Of a DNA stretch of 64,000 nt, positions 33,149-42,442 are shown piece after piece. The notes under the pieces are model-generated. The model was not told the DNA's origin and searched no databases. It was given only the letters and a program-made list of their open reading frames with translations. The translations under genes were made by a program, and so were the position numbers. How positions within the stretch are numbered: the stretch's first letter is position 1; each line of letters begins with the position of its first letter. Origin of the DNA: Bacillus sp. NTK034 (GTDB lineage: Bacteria > Bacillota > Bacilli > Bacillales > Cytobacillaceae); the NCBI RefSeq assembly GCF_017303275.1, contig NZ_JAFKOJ010000002.1, positions 62,001-126,000 on the forward strand. The letters are read 5' to 3'.

Positions 33149-33760
33149 TTAAGAGTATGAACGCACAACATCTGACAGGCCTGGAGAAGCCGTTCCAGTG
33201 CCAACTGCAGCAAACTTCCAATCGCTTCCATGGCGATAAATCTCACCAACAATTAAACTAGTTTTTCCGCTGTAATCATCAGTCAGGTTATAGTGAATCA
33301 GCTCTTGTTTGCTGCCTGAGTTGACAACACGGATGAAGGCATTTTGAATCATCCCAAAATGCTGCTTTCTCTTGACGCTGTCATAGATGTTGACAACGAA
33401 GACCATTTTGTGAATGTTAGCAGGCACTCTGCTTAAATCAATCAGCACTTGTTCGTCGTCTCCATCTCCTGCACCCGTCAGATTGTCCCCGGTATGCTGG
33501 ACACTTCCATCACTGCTTTTTAGGTTGCCGAAATAAATAACATCCTTATTGCTCTTAAGCTTTCCATTTTCACCAAGCATGATAACAGAAGCATCGCAGT
33601 CGATATTCGCACCGCCGCCGCCTCCGAATAAAGAGCCCAGGAGACCGCCGCCTCCACTTTTTTGCACTGGATCCCAGCCTAATCCTACCATAATTTTAGA
33701 TAATCCCGGATTTCCTTTAGTTAAGTCAACACGCTGGCCTTTTTGAAGATTTATTGCCAT
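33149..33760 (-). CDS. TerD family calcium-binding stress protein (with glycine-rich insert)
   Basis: 203-aa TerD-domain protein: LQKGQRVDLTKGNPGLSKIMVGLGWDP start, the Ca-binding DCDASVIML and [15 protein letters not shown], and a C-terminal GEIYRHGSDWKFAAVGTG. A glycine-rich loop (KSGGGGLLGSLFGGGGGAN) interrupts the N-terminal part, unlike the TerD at 42489-43070. TerD proteins are cytosolic/membrane-peripheral Ca binders of metal and phage stress responses. Last gene of the yceG-telA-terD unit. The strand -10/-35 search found no separate promoter. Confidence 0.93.
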   Translation of the reverse strand: MAINLQKGQRVDLTKGNPGLSKIMVGLGWDPVQKSGGGGLLGSLFGGGGGANIDCDASVIMLGENGKLKSNKDVIYFGNLKSSDGSVQHTGDNLTGAGDGDDEQVLIDLSRVPANIHKMVFVVNIYDSVKRKQHFGMIQNAFIRVVNSGSKQELIHYNLTDDYSGKTSLIVGEIYRHGSDWKFAAVGTGTASPGLSDVVRSYS

Positions 33761-33811
33761 ATCAATTCCACCTCATCAATAATTTATATTTTATTTAAAA
33801 TGAGCAGCTGC

Positions 33812-34924
33812 CTAACCCTGCTGCTTCATTTTTTTAAAGTTGTCCTGCAGCTGTTCCAGTCTCCTGGTTCCTTCTTCACGTAAACGCTTGTTTTCTTCTT
33901 CTATTGATTTTGTCTCCTGCATACCTTTCATGATGATATTCCAGGATTCCTCAATGGTTTCAATCTTAATGCTCGGGCCGCCTGCCAATCTTGCGATATC
34001 CGCACTTTGATTAGAAATATTCTGGGCATTGCGCACAAGCATTTCATTTGTCCGTCTGTCCAGCTCGCTCATTGAATCTGCAACAAGCTTTTGTCTCTTA
34101 GCTGCCACTGCCTGAATCAGGCCATTCTTAAAGATTGGAATAGTGGTTACGAATGCAGAATTAATCTTCCCGATAAGCTTGGTATTGCCTCGCTGAAGCA
34201 GCCGGATTTGCGGTGCAGTCTGAAGAGCAACCATTTTAGCCATTTCAAGATCATAGACTCTTTGCTCCAGCAATTCGATGGCATTTCTTAATGTATCCAG
34301 CTGCATCGAAGCCATTTGATCCCCCTGAGCCGCCCGTGCTTCCAGCTGCGGAAGCTGATTGGCTTTTAAATCGTCGGCTTTCAGCTGTCCTGCCACAGCA
34401 TATTTTTCGAGAGTCAGATAGTACTGATAATTTTGCTCATACATTTGTTCAAGCATGGTTGTGGAGTCAACCATTTCACTTTGGTATTTGGATATTTCAA
34501 CATAAACTTTATCAATTTCCGCGCCCATTGTCTGATATTTTCCGAAGAGCTTTTCAATCATCTTTTCTCCGCGCTTGAAAAGCTTGCCAAAGATTCCTTT
34601 TGATCCTTGCTCGAAATCCTTCTTGTCAAATTTGTCCATAATTCTGCCGAGCTGCTTTAAAAGTTCACCTGAATCTTCAACCTTCGTTGTTCTCATGTTG
34701 CCCAGTATCTGATCTGAAAAGCGGGATATCTGGACAGCAGGCTCTTTACCGAATTCAAGTATTTGAATTTGGTCCTTCTCATCTATGGACCTGGCCAAAT
34801 TTTGCACCTCAGGCTCCTGCCTTAAAGCAAGCTTAATTTCTGATACCTTATTCTCAGTTAATTTGTCATCCTGCACCTGTGTTGTTAAATTCAAGTCTGT
34901 TGCTTTAGTCGGATTCATTTTCAA
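33812..34924 (-). CDS. TelA family toxic-anion resistance protein (YceH-like)
   Basis: 370-aa helical, coiled-coil-rich protein of the TelA/PF05816 family: QILGNMRTTKVEDSGELLKQLGRIMDKFD, KLFKRGEKMIEKLFGKYQTMGAEIDKV and NAFV-type KINSAFVTTIPIFKNGLI. These proteins are associated with tellurite resistance and with Ter operons. Its start overlaps the end of the yceG gene by 4 bases (ATGA), so they are coupled. Not a membrane protein. Confidence 0.92.
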   Translation of the reverse strand: MKMNPTKATDLNLTTQVQDDKLTENKVSEIKLALRQEPEVQNLARSIDEKDQIQILEFGKEPAVQISRFSDQILGNMRTTKVEDSGELLKQLGRIMDKFDKKDFEQGSKGIFGKLFKRGEKMIEKLFGKYQTMGAEIDKVYVEISKYQSEMVDSTTMLEQMYEQNYQYYLTLEKYAVAGQLKADDLKANQLPQLEARAAQGDQMASMQLDTLRNAIELLEQRVYDLEMAKMVALQTAPQIRLLQRGNTKLIGKINSAFVTTIPIFKNGLIQAVAAKRQKLVADSMSELDRRTNEMLVRNAQNISNQSADIARLAGGPSIKIETIEESWNIIMKGMQETKSIEEENKRLREEGTRRLEQLQDNFKKMKQQG

Positions 34925-36564
34925 TCACCCTTTAAATTTTTTAATAAGCCTTGAAAGAGAACCTTCTTTAGAAAGGAAGGCTCCTTAAATTCCTGTTCAA
35001 AAACAACATCCTCAAGCCAATGGACATCATATAAATCTTCCTCAATGAAGTTTTCAATGTCGTTATGGCCCGGAGGATTATACAATACAATATCCAGTCC
35101 AAACTGATTAAGCAGCAAAAGAAGTGCGGCATCCGATCTTACCATCGTCCCGTTCAGCTCGTTGTTATAAAGGATAATCTTAGGGACTTCCTGCGAGTAA
35201 TCAAATTGCTGCATTAATTTTAGAATACTCGGCGGGATCTGCAGGCTTTGGCTAAATAGATAAATCTTCAATTCTTCTTCCGATTCGCTGGAAAGCGGCT
35301 TTAAACGCGGATGTTCACACATATTCCTAATGGCCATTGCAATTCCATTTTGCAGGCCGCCAGGAAGCTGCTGATACCTCCAATAATGTCCAGCAATGAT
35401 TTTTTCAGGGTCAAGTTTCCCTTCCCTGTCAAGAGCATTGCGATAATGGAACCGAAAATCATTGTTGACGCTATTTGTAAAAGGAAATCTCCTTATCAGC
35501 AAACTTTCATCATACTGACTGATTGTTTGAATTCGATCCCAGTATTCCTTGCGGTTCCTGCTTACACCCAGGACCTTTGAAAATAAGGAAGGTATCATGA
35601 CCCTTCCTTCTTTCACTTCGAAGTTAGGGCGGATCATGGCTTTCTCTTTGATTAAAATAAAGAGCTCATCATAAGTGGTTTTCAGAGTTACAGAGGAAGG
35701 TGTATAATCCCGCAGCTGCCAGGGTTTATATAGTCCTGAACCCTCATGGTTAAGTATCGTTTCGATTTCCCTGGAGGCCCTATAGGCAACTGTAGCACTC
35801 CTTCTTCTCTTTTCTTGGGGAAAGGGCTCTGGCTTTTTCTTTTCAGGGTAATGATGAACAAAAGACTCCTGAACCACCGGATCCATTTTTGCCGGAAGAT
35901 CTTCCCCTGAAGGAGAAAAATAAAGAATATCGCACCCGATTTGAATTAAGTAGTACAAAAAATAATAATGACTCTTTGTCCCATTGCCGTACCATAGGAT
36001 TTTTGGCATGGCCATTTTAGGGTCAATATCTTTAAGTTCTGTCCCCAAATGGTTAGTGGACCACTTAATCACATCTACAAGCACTCTTCGGATATCCTGG
36101 TTTTTTAATCCGGCTGGTTCATGTTCAGAAAAAAGTTTCAGCATACTGATCATCGCTTCTCTTATCTTCCTGTGCATAGAAGGTGAGGATGATTTAAGCA
36201 GCAGCTGTTCCCCATCAAGGAAAGCAGCAAAGCGATTTATGGATAAATCCTGTTCACGGTTTATGTTCAGGACTTTTTGTATCGCCTGGAACTGCTGATT
36301 ATTAATGGTCTTATCCAGATGTTCTTCACTCAAAAGGTGAAGCCCTGCATTCTCTGTGTAAATAAGATCGAAAAGATGATTATAATATTCATCTTCATCG
36401 AGCGGAACCCCAAGAAACCTGGCAACAATCTGGCCTATATGCAAAGTTTGCTGTTCCTCTCTGTAAGTTTCACGCTCGTGATTGGGCTTGGTTAAGTGTG
36501 AGGTCCAATTCTCATATGTAACCTTTAAGATGTGAGTTTTGATTTGACTGTACGACAAGTTCAA
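34921..36564 (-). CDS. yceG: YceG family protein, putative component of the Ter biosynthetic module
   Basis: 547-aa protein similar in length and gene order to B. subtilis YceG (yceG-yceH = this gene then telA). Seen: DILYFSPSGEDLPAKMDPV, IIAGHYWRYQQLPGGLQNGIAMAIRNMCEHPRL with a His/Trp-rich core split here for brevity, and a C-terminal DAALLLLLNQFGLDIVLYNPPGHNDIENF, which looks like a Rossmann-type lobe. The family is predicted to take part in making a Ter-linked metabolite; no activity is established. A sigma-W-type promoter lies 160 bases upstream. Confidence 0.85.
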   Translation of the reverse strand: MNLSYSQIKTHILKVTYENWTSHLTKPNHERETYREEQQTLHIGQIVARFLGVPLDEDEYYNHLFDLIYTENAGLHLLSEEHLDKTINNQQFQAIQKVLNINREQDLSINRFAAFLDGEQLLLKSSSPSMHRKIREAMISMLKLFSEHEPAGLKNQDIRRVLVDVIKWSTNHLGTELKDIDPKMAMPKILWYGNGTKSHYYFLYYLIQIGCDILYFSPSGEDLPAKMDPVVQESFVHHYPEKKKPEPFPQEKRRRSATVAYRASREIETILNHEGSGLYKPWQLRDYTPSSVTLKTTYDELFILIKEKAMIRPNFEVKEGRVMIPSLFSKVLGVSRNRKEYWDRIQTISQYDESLLIRRFPFTNSVNNDFRFHYRNALDREGKLDPEKIIAGHYWRYQQLPGGLQNGIAMAIRNMCEHPRLKPLSSESEEELKIYLFSQSLQIPPSILKLMQQFDYSQEVPKIILYNNELNGTMVRSDAALLLLLNQFGLDIVLYNPPGHNDIENFIEEDLYDVHWLEDVVFEQEFKEPSFLKKVLFQGLLKNLKGD

Positions 36565-36631
36565 TTTATATCCCTTCCCTCTATGAGCGAAAGATGCATT
36601 CTTATCATTTCATTCAAAAATGGCGTTTCAG

Positions 36632-36654
36632 TTCCCGGATAATGGGACCGGGAA
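36632..36654 (-). other. 5' leader hairpin of the yceG transcript
   Basis: TTCCCGG (36632-36638) and CCGGGAA (36648-36654) form a perfect 7-bp stem with a 9-base loop, inside the long leader between the sigma-W promoter and yceG. No T tract follows. It may be a regulatory or stabilising hairpin. Confidence 0.5.
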
Positions 36655-36722
36655 ATAATATGTAAACTTATTACCATCATATCATAGGAATACAGCCTTT
36701 TTCTAAAATGGTTTAATTTCTT

Positions 36723-36748
36723 TACGATTTAACAGTAAGAAAGTTTCA
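36723..36748 (-). promoter_or_regulatory. Sigma-W-type (ECF) promoter of yceG-telA-terD
   Basis: Minus strand: TGAAAC (36743-36748), exactly 16 bases, CGTA (36723-36726). This is the full sigma-W consensus. The homologous yce genes of B. subtilis are sigma-W controlled. Confidence 0.88.
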
Positions 36749-36842
36749 GTTCAGCAGTATTTTTAATAGCTGAATAACCTCAATCACCATTATTCCTGTC
36801 CCCGCATAAATTGGAGTACTCTGTGAAGGAAGGTGAATCAGT

Positions 36843-37091
36843 ATGAGGCTGCTATTTCGAAGAGTGAGATATCAGGGGATCGATCATGATCTGGATATAA
36901 TCAGGAATATGTTATGTTCAAGTTCTTTTGTTTTTATGGACATTTTTTTATTGTCATTAATCCTTGCCATTTTCACTTTTGCCAATTACCAGTCTATTGC
37001 CATCAGCAGCTTAGTCTTTACAGGATGCTATACTTTTTGCATCTGTTTATTTATCGTTTTAAAAAAATGGCTGAGGGACCAGCCGGACTAA
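36843..37091 (+). CDS. Small two-helix membrane protein, unrecognised
   Basis: 82-aa protein, the only plus-strand gene within the Ter island. ATG 36843 follows AAGGAAGGTG. Residues about 28-47 and 52-73 form two hydrophobic helices; both ends are charged (MRLLFRRVRYQGIDHD at the start, KKWLRDQPD at the end). It is transcribed divergently from the sigma-W promoter of yceG and converges on the HAD gene, overlapping its stop by 4 bases. I do not recognise it; it may be an envelope-stress partner of the island. Confidence 0.6.
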   Translation: MRLLFRRVRYQGIDHDLDIIRNMLCSSSFVFMDIFLLSLILAIFTFANYQSIAISSLVFTGCYTFCICLFIVLKKWLRDQPD

Positions 37092-37888
37092 ACTCTTTCT
37101 TTAATATTATTTAAAATATCATTTAGAATTTCTTCCCCGGCTGCTGCCCCTAAATTATTAGAAATCAAGTAAGGATGTGAGAGGGCTGGATTAGCTGCCA
37201 GCTCACCATGGTTTGGGACGTATGGGAAATCACAGAACTTTAAAAAATCATGGTCCAGAACTGAATCACCTGCTCCAAAAACAATATTAATTCCTTCCCG
37301 ATTCTTAATAAATTTTACCGCCTCGCCTTTACAGATGGGATTTGGCATAAAATACAGTTTTCTCCCCTGAAGGGATATCCTCCACCCATAAGACTCAGTC
37401 AGTCTTACTATTTCCTCTTGGGCTGCTGCGGTTATTTGTTCATCCAGAATATAATAAAAGAAAAGATTTTCAGCCGTTTTTATTTTTCCGTTCAGTTCCA
37501 GGCATTGAGACCTGTCCATCATTTCCTCAAGCACTGCACACTCTGCCTTTAGACGCTTTCGGACTATGCCTGACCACTCCTCAAGAGGTTTTCCATTATA
37601 ATGGATATTTGCTCCATTCGATGTGACAGTGTACGGAATGTTAAAGTCATCCTGAAAAAGGAAAATACGCTTATATTGTTGGTATGTTCTCGTTGTAACA
37701 GGCACAAAAAGAATGTGAGCGGAAACCTCTTTCAGCATCATGAGAGCCTCATAAGTCATAAAGGCTACTTCCCTGCCATCTTTACGCTCAACACCTATTA
37801 AATTTTCTTCTTCTGCCTGTCCAAAATCAGCTAGTGCTTTATTTGAGTAGATTAAAGTCCTGTCCAGATCTGAAGCAAACATCCTCAT
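37088..37888 (-). CDS. HAD-superfamily phosphatase of the Ter module
   Basis: 266-aa HAD hydrolase: motif I FASDLDRTLIYSN with the nucleophile and acid aspartates, motif II FVPVTTRTYQQY, a C2-type cap in the middle, and motif IV VFGAGDSVLDHDFL. The cap resembles sucrose-phosphatase-like Cof enzymes. In Ter clusters such HADs are predicted to dephosphorylate the nucleotide-like product. Its start codon overlaps the upstream gene's stop (TAATG), making it the last gene of the module. Confidence 0.85.
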   Translation of the reverse strand: MRMFASDLDRTLIYSNKALADFGQAEEENLIGVERKDGREVAFMTYEALMMLKEVSAHILFVPVTTRTYQQYKRIFLFQDDFNIPYTVTSNGANIHYNGKPLEEWSGIVRKRLKAECAVLEEMMDRSQCLELNGKIKTAENLFFYYILDEQITAAAQEEIVRLTESYGWRISLQGRKLYFMPNPICKGEAVKFIKNREGINIVFGAGDSVLDHDFLKFCDFPYVPNHGELAANPALSHPYLISNNLGAAAGEEILNDILNNIKERV

Positions 37889-38994
37889 TATTCTTCTCCC
37901 GTCTTTTTAATTAATCCACAGCATGTGTAGCTCATTTCAGGATAATGAATAATCTCGACATTCCGCTCCTTGGCCAGCATAACAATATGGCGAACATATG
38001 GGCTTTCCGGGTCTTTCATCAGGATTTTCCACGGAAGTCTTCTCAAAAGAACTCTGGTGGTTTCTCCGACTCCCGGCTTTACAAAGTTAATGGATTCAAT
38101 TTTAAATTCCTCTTGTATTCTCTGAACTTCTTTCATTCCTTTAAAACTTGCTTCTCCCGGGCTTCTCACGATAGTGGCCGCAAGTTCAGCTGCTTCCTGT
38201 TTAACAGCCGAGAACTCCTCTGTAATCGCTGAGAGATAATGGTTAGAAACATCTGCTTCCTCAAGCTCACTATAATATTTTGCGCCATGGAAATCTTCCG
38301 GACCAATTAAAGATTCATTTAATACTGTTCTGCTGACCAATCCTGAAACAGTAGAATTGAGGCAGGCACTTGGAATCAGAAAGTCTTCCCTTGTTCCATA
38401 AAGTGTTGTGCAAAAGCCTGGATCCGCAAGAACGGCCAAAGTGTCATCGAGAAGAACACCATAAAGTTCATGGAATTGTCTGCAGGCCTTGGTTAATTCA
38501 AAGGAAATAGCCCCTTTGCCTGTCCATCCATCCACAAACTGAATATTGCAGCCAGGATGTGAATTTAAGATATGCTTTATCGCATTTTCGTCGATTCCCC
38601 GGTCCCTGATAATGGAAATGCTGTAATGCGGCAATCTTACTCCATATACTTCATAAAGATACCGTTTTATTAGAATACCGACAGGCGTCCCTGCTCTGGC
38701 CAGGGAAACTAAAACCGCATTTTCTCCTTTTTGCTTCCAAATTTGTTCAGAAACCACTCCTGTGGACAATGCTGTTTTTCGTTTGTATTCATCAAGTGTT
38801 TCCCAAAACAGGGAAAGGTAATTTTCAGGAGGCTGGTATTCAATAGGAAGTGTTTCACTATAATGCTGACCGGACTGAATGTTTTTTTCCCTTTGCTCAA
38901 TGGATCCTTCAAGTGAATATCCGCTTAAATCCTTCAGTAAAAATACAACGTCATCTTTACTATATGAACCAAATTTTTCCTCAATTATATTCAT
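37888..38994 (-). CDS. StiP/PRTase-like protein with C-terminal PELOTA-type RNA-binding domain
   Basis: 368-aa protein. The N-terminal two-thirds are PRTase-related: VLVSLARAGTPVGILIKRYL and a PRPP-loop-like FVDGWTGKGAISFEL. The last ~100 residues (FVKPGVGETTRVLLRRLPWK, then HIVMLAKERNVEIIHYPEMSYTCCGLIKK) look like the PELOTA domain fused in Ter clusters. Databases often call the family 'cysteine protease StiP', but Aravind's group argued for a PRTase-type function. ATG 38994 follows GGGGGTG and overlaps the upstream gene by 14 bases. Confidence 0.82.
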   Translation of the reverse strand: MNIIEEKFGSYSKDDVVFLLKDLSGYSLEGSIEQREKNIQSGQHYSETLPIEYQPPENYLSLFWETLDEYKRKTALSTGVVSEQIWKQKGENAVLVSLARAGTPVGILIKRYLYEVYGVRLPHYSISIIRDRGIDENAIKHILNSHPGCNIQFVDGWTGKGAISFELTKACRQFHELYGVLLDDTLAVLADPGFCTTLYGTREDFLIPSACLNSTVSGLVSRTVLNESLIGPEDFHGAKYYSELEEADVSNHYLSAITEEFSAVKQEAAELAATIVRSPGEASFKGMKEVQRIQEEFKIESINFVKPGVGETTRVLLRRLPWKILMKDPESPYVRHIVMLAKERNVEIIHYPEMSYTCCGLIKKTGEE

Positions 38995-40360
38995 TTCTTT
39001 CACCCCCATTAAAGCAAACTATTTTTATATTCTTTATATATTTCTTTAATTGATTGATAAAAGGCATAAGTGAATCTTTTTCCGGCTCTCTTTCGAAAAA
39101 CAGGAATAGTTCTTCATAATAGTCCTCTGGAATGTTATAAACAAATTGTGCCATTTCAGGGTCTTCAGGGTTTTGAAAGGAAATGCCGTATTTGGCTCCA
39201 TATTCATTATCATTACTTACAAATATGGGACTGCGTGTTGTTGAGTGGAATTTTACGCCTTCCCCCATTAACGAGGCAAGTTTCATAGGGATATACATAA
39301 ACTCCCCTGTTCCAAGACATAGCGTATTCCTGCCATCCCGTTTACCTGATAGGTATTGGCCGATCTCAGCTAATGACACACTTAATCTGGCTTGGCGTTT
39401 TGCATCCAGCCCGAAACGGCCAGAATCTTTTAAATAAGGAATAGTTCTGATTTCACCGCTTAGAGCAGCAGAAGGCTCATTCATCGGGCTTAATAGTTCA
39501 GGGAATTCATTATTTATATGAATATAGGAAATTAGCCCATCATTTCCTTTCAGTTCATCAGATGACTGACTTTCATGCACTTCAGGGGAACCCTTAACGT
39601 CGATCTCCCCTTTTAGAAGAGACACACTGTGAATAATAATGCCCAATTCTTTTTCAAGATCATCAAACAGAATCTGGTTTTTTAGGGAACGCCAATCCAG
39701 AATAGAGACGACTGTATAAATCTTTCTGGGAAAGCGTTCATGAATGGATCGGATGATATTAATAGCTGTTTTTCCTGTTGTCATTTCATCATCAACAAGA
39801 ATGATCTCTCTCTTATTATCCAAAAGGCTTTCATTTGTGTAGCATCTGTGGGAAGTAGCATGGGAATGTTCTTCTTCAAATGTTATGACAGAATTCTTAT
39901 TAATCAGCTGTTCTCTTGTTGTGTGAAAGTAATCGGCACGTTTGAATGATTGAAAGAAAGCATGTCCAAGTGCCGTTGCTGTTTCGGCAAAACCGATAAT
40001 GACAGGGTTATGGTCTTCATGAATAAAAGGGCTGCTGTTTTTAATGCCTGGACCGTTTTTAAAAGCAGATAGAAGCTCAGCGGTCTTTCCTGTCTCCACC
40101 TTCTTTACCTTTTCCATATAACGGCTGGCAAGCAGTTCCCCTGTCAGGAGTCCGATTTGGGGATTAATCGGAATATGTTTCCCGAGTACTTTGCTGACAA
40201 ATAAAAAGGATCTTTTTTTATTTATTCTTGCGGCCATGACAAACAAATCTTCAGGCGCAAGCTCATAAGGGTTATCGGTTATCTGAATATCAACGGTTAA
40301 CGAGTTGAGTATCTGAATTGAATGTTTCGTTTTTGAGAAGGTCAATGTATGTGATCTCAT
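38981..40360 (-). CDS. Phosphoribosyltransferase with C-terminal TRSP domain
   Basis: 459-aa two-domain protein. PRPP-binding loop ILVDDEMTTGKT at 187-198, preceded by IIGFAETATALGHAFF. The C-terminal TRSP domain carries its namesake STTRSPIF at 373-380 and GTGEFMYIPMKLA. This pair is the core of the Ter-linked nucleoside-like metabolite module. The first ATG (40360) overlaps the preceding gene by 71 bases and has a poor ribosome site (CAGG); TTG 40345 is an alternative. The homologous start of the domain is near residue 27. Confidence 0.88.
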   Translation of the reverse strand: MRSHTLTFSKTKHSIQILNSLTVDIQITDNPYELAPEDLFVMAARINKKRSFLFVSKVLGKHIPINPQIGLLTGELLASRYMEKVKKVETGKTAELLSAFKNGPGIKNSSPFIHEDHNPVIIGFAETATALGHAFFQSFKRADYFHTTREQLINKNSVITFEEEHSHATSHRCYTNESLLDNKREIILVDDEMTTGKTAINIIRSIHERFPRKIYTVVSILDWRSLKNQILFDDLEKELGIIIHSVSLLKGEIDVKGSPEVHESQSSDELKGNDGLISYIHINNEFPELLSPMNEPSAALSGEIRTIPYLKDSGRFGLDAKRQARLSVSLAEIGQYLSGKRDGRNTLCLGTGEFMYIPMKLASLMGEGVKFHSTTRSPIFVSNDNEYGAKYGISFQNPEDPEMAQFVYNIPEDYYEELFLFFEREPEKDSLMPFINQLKKYIKNIKIVCFNGGERNEYN

Positions 40361-41501
40361 CCTGCAGCACCCCGTATACTTCTGATTTTAATAATATTTT
40401 TTTAGCCCAATATAAATGGGGTTTAATTTCATTCATTTTGTTTTGGTAATCACTTTTCATAACCCCTATTTTTCCGCCGGCCTGACCGGCGATGCTCTGT
40501 GCATCCAAATACTCTTCAAGGGTTACAGTATTCAATGCCTGTACAGGCCTGATATGGGTTGGATGGATAATGGTTTTTCCAGTTAAGCCATTTGAAATAT
40601 CCATAGAGATTTCTCTTATTAATCCGTCCATATGCCGATCAATTAAGTCCGTCCTCATTTTGAGCCCATCCTGCCCAAGACGTTCCCTGAATGGCGTCTG
40701 CCTTATTTGAGGCTTCAGAAGACGCTCCTTTGAGGAGAAATATTCCCATACCGGGCCTGAGATGACATATGGCTGGTCCCCACGCAGAAAAATATTAATG
40801 ATATCTGAGATACAATCTCTTATTACAGCAATATCATATACAGTAGTATCTGAGTTTCTGCGTATTCCATATAGCCCGCTAAAATCAGTGGCACCAATCC
40901 GCACATTCAAAATCAGTTCAGAATATTGGTCCAAAACCTTCTTAATGCCGATTAATTCATCAAGCCTTGTTTCTTTTTGAATGATTTCTTTCGTTTCCAG
41001 AATCGGCATGGCATATAAACAATAACCATAAGAATTAAGCTTTTCAATTTCAGTTAAAATTCTGCTTCCTTCAGCCGGATAGAACTTTGGCAGGACAAAG
41101 CCAGTAAGAAGATGCATGCCATTGGGAATTCTGCTTTTGAGTCTAATAAGCTGATCATAGCTTCTGATTCGCACGAAGATCAAAGGGAGATCTTCTTCTT
41201 CACAAAGCCCCTTCGCAAGGTCCGAGCTCAAATTTTCCAATTCCAAAGACAGCAGGTCTTCTGCCTTTTCCACTTCATCATCACCAATTGCATCTTCAAG
41301 GCATATGACCATGGATGTAAGGCCTGCATGCTTTTTGGAGAGCAGATCCTGATGAATATTAGGCCTTGTTGCCGGCATATATAACGTTGCTCCAAGTGCA
41401 TATGCTAAAAGATCCCTGCCTGACCTCTTGTTAAAATGGCCCGGCTTTTTGTAAAACACCTGATTTATTTTTTCATCCGGAAGATCGGAAAATAGTCTCA
41501 T
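40290..41501 (-). CDS. HpcH/HpaI aldolase/citrate lyase-type TIM-barrel C-C bond lyase
   Basis: 403-aa CitE-like lyase. Seen: LYMPATRPNIHQDLL, the metal-binding glutamate/aspartate in VICLEDAIGDDEVEKA, FVRIRSYDQL, NVRIGATDFSGLYGIRR and KTIIHPTHIRPVQALN. In Ter clusters this enzyme is predicted to cleave or form a C-C bond in the metabolite. It starts 125 bases after terC with a terminator between, so it either has its own promoter or depends on readthrough. Confidence 0.87.
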   Translation of the reverse strand: MRLFSDLPDEKINQVFYKKPGHFNKRSGRDLLAYALGATLYMPATRPNIHQDLLSKKHAGLTSMVICLEDAIGDDEVEKAEDLLSLELENLSSDLAKGLCEEEDLPLIFVRIRSYDQLIRLKSRIPNGMHLLTGFVLPKFYPAEGSRILTEIEKLNSYGYCLYAMPILETKEIIQKETRLDELIGIKKVLDQYSELILNVRIGATDFSGLYGIRRNSDTTVYDIAVIRDCISDIINIFLRGDQPYVISGPVWEYFSSKERLLKPQIRQTPFRERLGQDGLKMRTDLIDRHMDGLIREISMDISNGLTGKTIIHPTHIRPVQALNTVTLEEYLDAQSIAGQAGGKIGVMKSDYQNKMNEIKPHLYWAKKILLKSEVYGVLQDEITYIDLLKNETFNSDTQLVNR

Positions 41502-41565
41502 TTTTGCAGCTCCATTCCTTCACTTAAATACTACTTTCTTCCTTTTCCACCCAAAAAAGATAAAA

Positions 41566-41602
41566 ATAAAAGGGAGCGGACATGTGTCTGTTCCCTTTTA
41601 AT
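41566..41602 (-). terminator. Terminator between terC and the C-C lyase gene
   Basis: AAAAGGGA/TCCCTTTT with an inner GGACA/TGTCT extension; on the minus strand a TTTTATTTTTATC tail follows. Confidence 0.75.
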
Positions 41603-41626
41603 CGTAGAGCAATTAAGATATTAAGT

Positions 41627-42400
41627 TCAGCCCTGATCTGCAGCTTCCTTTTTTGCATTCCTTGCATGAACAATAAATGTAATAGCAAACACGATAACCA
41701 ATACAATAAAGAAATAAATATGGTCAATATGAATTCCAGCCGCACTGGCAATCATCTTAGCAGAAATAAGAAGGATCAGAATATATGAGCTGGTTTCCAG
41801 TTCGGGTACCCTGTCAATCAGTTTTAAGAATACTCCTGCTACACCACGCATCATGATAATTCCAAGCATGCCTCCTATTAACAGCACCCAGATTTCCTGA
41901 CTCACTCCAAGCGCAGCCAATATGCTGTCTATTGAAAAAGCAATATCCATTAATTCAACTGCAATGACTGTACCCCAGAAAGTACCGAAAAGGCGAATTA
42001 ATAAGCCTTTCTGATTAATCCCTTCAATTGCCTCTTCATCACCGTCTTGCTCGGCTTTTCGCTTATCAATAAAATACTTGATTGCAAGCCAGGCTAAATA
42101 GGCTGCACCCAACACCTTAATATACCAGAACTCAATTAAGAATACACCGATTCCAATGGCAATAAATCTGAAGAAATAAGCACCTAACAAACCATAAAAA
42201 AGTGCTTTCTTACGCTGTTTTTCCGGCAGATGTTTTACCATCACAGCAAGTACGAGTGCATTATCAGCAGACAATAAGCCTTCTAAAATGACAAGTGTCC
42301 CTATCAGTGCCCAGCTTTCCGGCTTTGATAAAGCCTCAACCCACATTTCCCAGTTAAAAAACTGGGAATATGTATGCATTATAGATTCTAAGATTTCCAT
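41627..42400 (-). CDS. TerC family membrane protein (YceF/MeeF-like)
   Basis: 257-aa polytopic membrane protein with about seven helices. The two acidic intramembrane motifs of the family are present: GLLSADNALVLAV and ELMDIAFSIDSILAAL. B. subtilis TerC paralogues have been linked to manganese export to secreted enzymes. It lies directly behind terD, a hairpin separates the two, and the pair precedes the metabolite module. Confidence 0.93.
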   Translation of the reverse strand: MEILESIMHTYSQFFNWEMWVEALSKPESWALIGTLVILEGLLSADNALVLAVMVKHLPEKQRKKALFYGLLGAYFFRFIAIGIGVFLIEFWYIKVLGAAYLAWLAIKYFIDKRKAEQDGDEEAIEGINQKGLLIRLFGTFWGTVIAVELMDIAFSIDSILAALGVSQEIWVLLIGGMLGIIMMRGVAGVFLKLIDRVPELETSSYILILLISAKMIASAAGIHIDHIYFFIVLVIVFAITFIVHARNAKKEAADQG

Positions 42401-42442
42401 TCTAATTTATTCCCCCCGGATGATGACTATTTCATTCACATA

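Noticed and set aside
37888..38994. Literal cysteine protease assignment for StiP
   Set aside because: No convincing Cys-His pair; the PRPP-like loop and PELOTA-like tail fit the PRTase interpretation better.
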